Assembly: GCA_003131365.1 (NCBI GenBank)
Contig: PKVB01000219.1
Coordinates: forward strand, 1-9,535
Origin: Gemmatimonadota bacterium
Lineage (GTDB): Bacteria; Gemmatimonadota; Gemmatimonadetes; Gemmatimonadales; Gemmatimonadaceae
DNA length: 9,535 nucleotides
Reading direction: 5' to 3'
In this document: piece by piece, positions 5,606 through 9,535 of the stretch
Layout: the number at the start of each line of letters is the position of its first letter
Numbering within the stretch: position 1 is the first letter of the stretch
The notes under the pieces: model-generated
What the model saw: the letters and a program-made list of their open reading frames with translations, nothing else
Told to the model about the DNA's origin: nothing
Database searches by the model: none
Program-made: the position numbers and the translations under genes

Positions 5606-5638
5606 GAGACCGGGAACAAGCGCCCGGTCTCTTTTTTT
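5606..5638 (+). terminator. Rho-independent terminator downstream of the tRNA
   Basis: A perfect 9-bp stem GAGACCGGG (5606-5614) and CCCGGTCTC (5623-5631) encloses an 8-nt loop and is followed by seven T residues (5632-5638). It is oriented for plus-strand transcription, so it ends the tRNA transcript and any RNA started from 5561-5566. It has no T tract in the minus direction and therefore should not efficiently end the convergent dprA transcript. Confidence 0.93.
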
Positions 5639-5722
5639 GTTGTCAGGCAGCTCGCATTCGCGTTGTAGTCGCCCGAACCGGCTTTCCGTGATCACTGGCC
5701 AGGTACTCTGGCTGTGGCCTTT

Positions 5723-6610
5723 TCAGCGACGACGAATCTCGCCGGCGAGCGAGCACTCGACGAGTCCCATGATCTCGAGGGACGTGATGGCCGCCAGGCA
5801 TTCCGCGATCGTCAGATCGGTGGCGGCGGGCAGTGCGTCGGTGTCCACGAATCCTCCGGCGATCGCGTCCCAAATCTTCTGCTCGGATTCGGGCAATAGC
5901 GGCCGCGGCGGGACGACCGGCGGCGCCGAGACGCCGAGTAGGGCGAGCGCGTCTTCAGGCGCGGCGATGAGGACGGCGCCATCTCTCAGGAGCTGATTGG
6001 ATCCTCGGCTCTGGTCCGAGTCGATCGGCCCCGGAACCGCCGCGACGACCCGTCCGAGCTCGAGCGCTTGGGCAGCCGTGTTGAGGGCGCCGCTCCTGAA
6101 CCCGGCTTCGACGACGATCGTGACCGGAGCGAGGGCCGCGATGATCCGGTTTCGCCTCGGAAAGGAGCCGGGGCCAGCCTTCGCTCCAGGCGGATTCTCC
6201 GAGACCACGATCCCGTGCTCAGCGATCGCACGATGGAGGAGGCGGTGGCCAACCGGATAGGGGACGTCGACGCCGGTCCCCAGAACCGCGACCGTGTTCC
6301 CACCCTCCTCCAACGCCGTTCGATGCGCGGCGGCATCGATCCCCCGCGCCATCCCGCTCACGACCGAGACGCCTCCGCGGACGAGCGCGCGCGTCAGGGT
6401 TCGGGTGATTCGCTCGCCGTAGGCGGTCGAGCTCCGGGTCCCGACGATCGCGACGCGCGGCCTCGAGAGCGCCGAGGTCCGCCCGATCACGTGCAGCTCA
6501 CGCGGCGGCTGGGCGAGATCCAGAAGCTCGGCCGGGTACTCGGATGACTCCGGCGTCCAACACTGAACCTGCATTTCCGATGGTGTCGGAGGTGCTTGAA
6601 GTGTCGGCAT
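5723..6610 (-). CDS. dprA: DNA-processing protein DprA (Smf)
   Basis: 295-residue DprA/Smf protein, which in naturally competent bacteria protects incoming single-stranded DNA and loads RecA onto it; its role in non-competent bacteria is unclear. The Rossmann-like core shows all family motifs in order: VAIVGTRSSTAYGE (about residues 53-66), SGMARGIDAAAHRTAL (about 84-99), GTGVDVPYP, SENPPG, FPRRNRIIA and VVEAGFRSGALNTA. The C-terminal about 60 residues match the winged-helix DML1-like domain (SEQKIWDAIAGG and onward). The N-terminal extension ahead of the core is short and no clear SAM-like domain can be seen. The ATG at 6610 follows the obgE stop by 6 nt, with no evident ribosome-binding site, so it is likely coupled to obgE. 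A later ATG (residue 13) is an alternative start. It is the last gene of its operon and converges on the tRNA gene. Confidence 0.95.
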   Translation of the reverse strand: MPTLQAPPTPSEMQVQCWTPESSEYPAELLDLAQPPRELHVIGRTSALSRPRVAIVGTRSSTAYGERITRTLTRALVRGGVSVVSGMARGIDAAAHRTALEEGGNTVAVLGTGVDVPYPVGHRLLHRAIAEHGIVVSENPPGAKAGPGSFPRRNRIIAALAPVTIVVEAGFRSGALNTAAQALELGRVVAAVPGPIDSDQSRGSNQLLRDGAVLIAAPEDALALLGVSAPPVVPPRPLLPESEQKIWDAIAGGFVDTDALPAATDLTIAECLAAITSLEIMGLVECSLAGEIRRR

Positions 6611-6616
6611 TCAAAC

Positions 6617-7636
6617 TCAGGGAAGACTTAGAGTTACATCCTCAGGCCTGACACTCTGCTTGAGACGGAGAAGCTCCGTCCACCACGCCGATGTGAGCCC
6701 ATCCAATCCTTCGCGCGCGGCCGCGCTGATCGCGAAAAGTCCGAACGCTCCCGGCGCCTGGATGGGCGGCGCGTACTCCTCGCCCAGGAGATCCATCTTC
6801 GTGAAAACCACGCAGTGCGGCTTGGCGGCAAGGTCGGGCGAATACTCCGCGATCTCGCGCCTCAGCTGGTCGTACTCCGCCTGCCAGTCCATCGCGTCTA
6901 TCGGGATCAGGAACGCCAGGATCCTCGTCCGCTCGATGTGCCGGAGGAACTGGAGGCCCAGTCCCTTACCCTCGTGGGCTCCTTCGATGATGCCCGGAAT
7001 GTCCGCGACCACGAAGGTCCGATGGTCGGACAGTTGAACCACACCGAGGTTGGGCTGGAGCGTCGTGAAGGGATAGTCGGCGATCTTGGGGCGAGCGGCG
7101 GAGATCACTGAAAGGAGCGTGGACTTCCCCGCGTTCGGCTGCCCAACGAGTCCCACGTCGGCGATCAGCTTGAGCTCCATCTCGATGGTGTGGACCACAC
7201 CCTCCTCGCCCGGCTGCCACTCCCGCGGTGACTGGTGGGTCGGCGTCGCGAAGAACGAGTTCCCCTTCCCGCCCCGTCCACCGGGAGCGATCACCACCTC
7301 CTGGCCATCTTCCAGGATCTCGGCGAGGATCTCCTTGGTCTCGTTGTCGCGCAAAATCGTTCCCGGCGGCACCGGCATGATGATGTCGGCGCCCCCCCGG
7401 CCGCTCTTGTTCGACCCCATCCCGTGCTCGCCGCGCTCGGCGATCCACTTGTCGCGGTAGGTGTAGTCGAGCAGCGTCGCCAGGTTGGAGTCGCCGCGGA
7501 CGATGACGCTCCCGCCGCGCCCACCTTCGCCGCCGTCGGGCCCGCCCATTGGGGTGCGCCACTCGCGGCGGAACGACGTGCAGCCCGATCCACCGGTACC
7601 GCCTTCGACTCGGATTACTACGCGATCAATGAACAC
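6617..7636 (-). CDS. obgE: Obg-family GTPase ObgE/CgtA
   Basis: 339-residue essential-type GTPase involved in late 50S ribosome assembly and stress/cell-cycle control. The glycine-rich Obg fold occupies about residues 1-158 (FIDRVVIRVEGGTGGSG, GGPDGGEGGRGG, APGGRGGKGN). The G domain has G1 GQPNAGKS at 165-172, switch I TT at 191-192, G3 DIPG at 212-215, G4 TKMD at 279-282 (Thr in place of the commoner Asn) and G5 SAA at 304-306. The C-terminal OCT domain found in some Firmicutes homologues is absent, as in many Gram-negatives. The start is GTG at 7636, matching the family start MFIDRV. AAGG lies 6 nt upstream, inside TATAAGG, so this element may be a ribosome-binding site or a -10. The gene lies 32 nt after the upstream gene and 6 nt before dprA. 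Confidence 0.97.
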   Translation of the reverse strand: MFIDRVVIRVEGGTGGSGCTSFRREWRTPMGGPDGGEGGRGGSVIVRGDSNLATLLDYTYRDKWIAERGEHGMGSNKSGRGGADIIMPVPPGTILRDNETKEILAEILEDGQEVVIAPGGRGGKGNSFFATPTHQSPREWQPGEEGVVHTIEMELKLIADVGLVGQPNAGKSTLLSVISAARPKIADYPFTTLQPNLGVVQLSDHRTFVVADIPGIIEGAHEGKGLGLQFLRHIERTRILAFLIPIDAMDWQAEYDQLRREIAEYSPDLAAKPHCVVFTKMDLLGEEYAPPIQAPGAFGLFAISAAAREGLDGLTSAWWTELLRLKQSVRPEDVTLSLP

Positions 7637-7668
7637 TTACGGCCTTATAGGAAGGATTGGCGAGCCAT

Positions 7669-8313
7669 CTACTCTACCGCAACCTTATGCAATAACTGGC
7701 GGTACCTCACCAAATCATCCCGCGAAATCAAATCGCTGAGCGCATCCAGAACTGCGCCAACCTCGCCCGCAGACGACCCAGCATTGAGCGCTCCCCGAAG
7801 ATGCGAATGAAGCTGCCGCTGCTGCCCCGACACCGCGCACGCTGCAACCACGCACAGCTCGCGGGTGCGAAGGTCCACCCCGGGCCGCGACAGCACTTTG
7901 CCGTAGCCGTCGACGATCATCCACTCGTCGAGCGCGGGGTGAAGCTCTCGAATGTTCCGCCGCAGCTTTTCGTAGTGGTCTCCGTACACGATCGCGCAGG
8001 TCTCCTCGCCCCGCGCCCTCCAGAAACCAAGATCACCCACTGACGCCTCGGCGTCTTCAGGCGGTGCGGGCCGGCCGAATATGGCCCGCCACGTCCGGGC
8101 CGCGTTGAGTGCGCGCGGGAATCCCGCGAACAGATACGACTGGAGAATTATCTCCTCGACGGCGACAGGATCGACTTCGTCTATGGCATCGGACATGACG
8201 GCTCGCACTTGGCCCTCCGGCGAACCGGCGATCGCGCCCGCGATCCTTACCAGTTTTCTGAGACCGGCCTCGAGTGGAGCAACGTTAGTCCGGGCTTCCG
8301 CTCCGGATGTCAT
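7669..8313 (-). CDS. Carboxymuconolactone decarboxylase/AhpD-like protein (two repeats)
   Basis: 214-residue all-helical protein of the carboxymuconolactone decarboxylase (CMD) superfamily, which includes gamma-carboxymuconolactone decarboxylase and AhpD peroxidase. Two CMD-like repeats are visible: a degenerate one around residues 50-75 (VEEIILQSYLFAGFPRALNA) and a fuller one around 147-190 (RTRELCVVAACAVSG, then HSHLRGALNAG). Between them is a conserved-looking linker (YGDHYEKLRRNIRELHP, GYGKVLSRPG). The second repeat holds C154 and C159 with H169 and H171. This is not the CxxC of AhpD, so thiol peroxidase activity cannot be assumed. No signal peptide is seen. The ATG at 8313 lies 24 nt after the upstream asparaginase gene, and the stop lies 32 nt before obgE. 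Substrate and pathway are unknown; the family call is good but the function is not. Confidence 0.85.
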   Translation of the reverse strand: MTSGAEARTNVAPLEAGLRKLVRIAGAIAGSPEGQVRAVMSDAIDEVDPVAVEEIILQSYLFAGFPRALNAARTWRAIFGRPAPPEDAEASVGDLGFWRARGEETCAIVYGDHYEKLRRNIRELHPALDEWMIVDGYGKVLSRPGVDLRTRELCVVAACAVSGQQRQLHSHLRGALNAGSSAGEVGAVLDALSDLISRDDLVRYRQLLHKVAVE

Positions 8314-8337
8314 CAGGCGTCGGCACCCATCATCGCT

Positions 8338-9339
8338 TCACGCGACATCAGCCCGCATCGTAACCTCTCCTACGGACTCTCCCCGCGTGTTCTTGACGGG
8401 CTTGTGCGTCATCTCCGCCAGCCTGGCCGGCAGCTGATCCGGCAGCGCGCCGATCTCCTGCAGCAGACGAAGGAGCGCGGGCACCTGCGCGCGTTGCGCT
8501 CCGTCTTCCACCTTGATCGCGATCCCGATGCCGCGCTCCGGCAAGAGCGCGCAGTGCACGCCTTCCGCGCCAACCTTCGACACCACTCGGCCGTTCGTCT
8601 CCGCGATCAGAGCGGAGTCGAAGCGATCGGTGCCGCCGACGAGGAATGGATTGTTGCTCATCGCGGTCACTACCCGCTGCGGGTACTCTTCGCCCCGCGC
8701 GGCGGCGACGGCAAAACGCGAGTACGCCCGCGCCATCCGTTCGAGCGTCATTCCGAAGACGACGACTCCGCAGCCATCCACCGCCTGGGTGATCTTCCCG
8801 CAGGGAACCCCGGTCCAAAGCGAGATCTCGTGCAGAATCGCGCGCTGCACGTTGTGCTCGCGCCCCTCGTAGCCGCGGGTCGCCCAACCCTTCCGACGCG
8901 CCATCGCCAGCATCGCCGAGTGCTTGCCGGAGCAGTTGTTGTGAAGTCGCGTGGGGCGGTCGCCCGACTCGCGGACTATTTTGGCACCGCGCTGCGAGGA
9001 CGGATCGTGTGGGCCGCAGGCGAGATCTCCCTCTTCGAGCCCAATGTCGCGGAGCATTTTCTCGACGATGGCGATGTGCTCCGGCTCCCCTCCGTGAGAC
9101 GCGCACGATATCGCGAGCTGTTCCTCACCCCACCCGAGCGCATCGAATCCGCCGGAGCCGAGGAATGGAAGGACCTGGAACGGTTTGGCGCAGGAGCGCC
9201 AGTAGGTGAACGAGTTCGCATCGCGGGCGGTGCCAAGCAGCTCGTCGCCATCCCCAACCACGGCGGCGTGTACTCGATGCTCCGACTCGGTTCCTTCCCC
9301 GCGGGTGACTGCAACATCGATTTCGTACGTCTTGATCAC
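8338..9339 (-). CDS. L-asparaginase, Rhizobium etli ReAV type (asparaginase II family)
   Basis: 333-residue cytoplasmic enzyme of the PF06089 family, predicted to hydrolyse L-asparagine to aspartate and ammonia. This class has a beta-lactamase-like fold and is unrelated to the E. coli type. The motifs known from R. etli ReAV are present almost in register: RSCAKPFQ with S49 and K52, CASHGGE with S81, NNCSGKH with C136 and K139, and DGCG with C190. In ReAV the equivalents are the catalytic Ser-Lys set and the zinc ligands Cys, Lys and Cys. K255 in VVSKVGAEG is the probable second catalytic lysine. The length is slightly below ReAV. The start is GTG at 9339: the frame has a stop just upstream and no ATG is available. 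No clear ribosome-binding site is seen. It lies 23 nt after the MlaD-like gene and 24 nt before the CMD gene. Confidence 0.92.
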   Translation of the reverse strand: MIKTYEIDVAVTRGEGTESEHRVHAAVVGDGDELLGTARDANSFTYWRSCAKPFQVLPFLGSGGFDALGWGEEQLAISCASHGGEPEHIAIVEKMLRDIGLEEGDLACGPHDPSSQRGAKIVRESGDRPTRLHNNCSGKHSAMLAMARRKGWATRGYEGREHNVQRAILHEISLWTGVPCGKITQAVDGCGVVVFGMTLERMARAYSRFAVAAARGEEYPQRVVTAMSNNPFLVGGTDRFDSALIAETNGRVVSKVGAEGVHCALLPERGIGIAIKVEDGAQRAQVPALLRLLQEIGALPDQLPARLAEMTHKPVKNTRGESVGEVTMRADVA

Positions 9340-9362
9340 ATTCCAAGGTAATCTGTCGGCGA

Positions 9363-9535
9363 CTAGAATACCTTAATCTGAAACAGCCCCGGTGTGTAGC
9401 GCCTCGGATCGCGACGAACTTCCACGAGAACGTTATTCAGCTCGGTGACGGTCTTCACCAGCTGGTCGTACAGCTGCTGGTCGGTGAACAGCTTCTGCAT
9501 GGTGCCCTTCCCGCTCGCCATCACGTTCATGAGCG
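9363..9535 (-). CDS. MlaD/MCE-family lipid transport protein, C-terminal part (partial)
   Basis: Only the last 57 codons are inside the window; the gene runs off the right edge. The translation GKGTMQKLFTDQQLYDQL, then TVTELNNVLVEVRRDPRRY and GLFQIKVF, matches the C-terminal signature of MCE proteins such as MlaD: a GTxxKLxxDxxLYDxL repeat, then a D/E-xxxNPxRY-type segment and a short hydrophobic end. MlaD proteins are single-pass inner-membrane, periplasm-facing parts of ABC-linked phospholipid transporters and form hexameric rings. That supports a double-membraned host. The stop is TAG at 9365-9363, and the asparaginase start follows 23 nt later. The membrane anchor and MCE domain cannot be seen, so the subfamily is uncertain. 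Confidence 0.85.
   Translation of the reverse strand, partial: LMNVMASGKGTMQKLFTDQQLYDQLVKTVTELNNVLVEVRRDPRRYTPGLFQIKVF

Noticed and set aside
5697..5723. Possible second terminator: GGCCA/TGGCC stem followed by four T
   Set aside because: The 5-bp stem has a 13-nt loop and a short T tract, lies on the plus strand where nothing needs ending, and offers no T tract for dprA.
8209..9351. Long plus-strand open frame of 380 codons
   Set aside because: It lies antisense to the asparaginase and CMD genes, whose motifs are unambiguous; its composition is that of a shadow frame.

Overview
This GC-rich window looks like a stretch of core bacterial chromosome. Eleven protein genes, the last one cut by the window edge, all lie on the minus strand. 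A single tRNA gene on the plus strand splits them into two blocks. The gene content and order (rsmE-prmA-dnaJ-hrcA-hemW beside obgE-dprA, with an MCE/MlaD-type gene upstream) suggest a Gemmatimonadota-like Gram-negative. That placement is inference from family resemblance, not a database match.

In transcription order on the minus strand, the right-hand block (9535 to 5723) is: the C-terminal end of an MlaD/MCE lipid-transport protein; a Rhizobium etli-type L-asparaginase; a two-repeat carboxymuconolactone decarboxylase/AhpD-like protein; the ribosome-associated GTPase ObgE; and the DNA-uptake protein DprA. Gaps are 6 to 32 nt, so this is probably one transcription unit or a few coupled ones. 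The left-hand block (5314 to 82) is HemW, the heat-shock repressor HrcA, the co-chaperone DnaJ, the ribosomal protein L11 methyltransferase PrmA, the 16S rRNA methyltransferase RsmE and a HIT-family hydrolase (HinT type). These six are packed with a 4-nt gap or with overlaps, so they are almost certainly one operon concerned with proteostasis, haem trafficking and ribosome modification.

The part that ordinary genes do not explain is the roughly 400-bp island from 5315 to 5722. It holds a well-folded class II tRNA whose D-arm, long variable arm and A73 look like tRNA-Leu but whose anticodon loop is CUGCGAA with anticodon GCG, an arginine anticodon. On each side of it is an inverted repeat with the 7-nt loop TTCGCAG, the exact reverse complement of the tRNA's own anticodon loop. 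The match extends to 11 nt (CGTTCGCAGCG) at both sites. Between the tRNA and a strong plus-strand intrinsic terminator lie two tandem 27-bp repeats carrying promoter-like elements. The second ends in a perfect TATAAT, placed so that transcription would begin on the anticodon-complementary 11-mer. Three readings are possible: an antisense or kissing-loop system acting on a chimeric tRNA, recombination (att-type) sites built on the anticodon arm, or decayed inverted duplications. The sequence alone does not decide between them.

No insertion sequence, CRISPR array, rRNA gene or integrase gene is visible in the window. Bases 1 to 81 lie downstream of hinT and are too short to assign.
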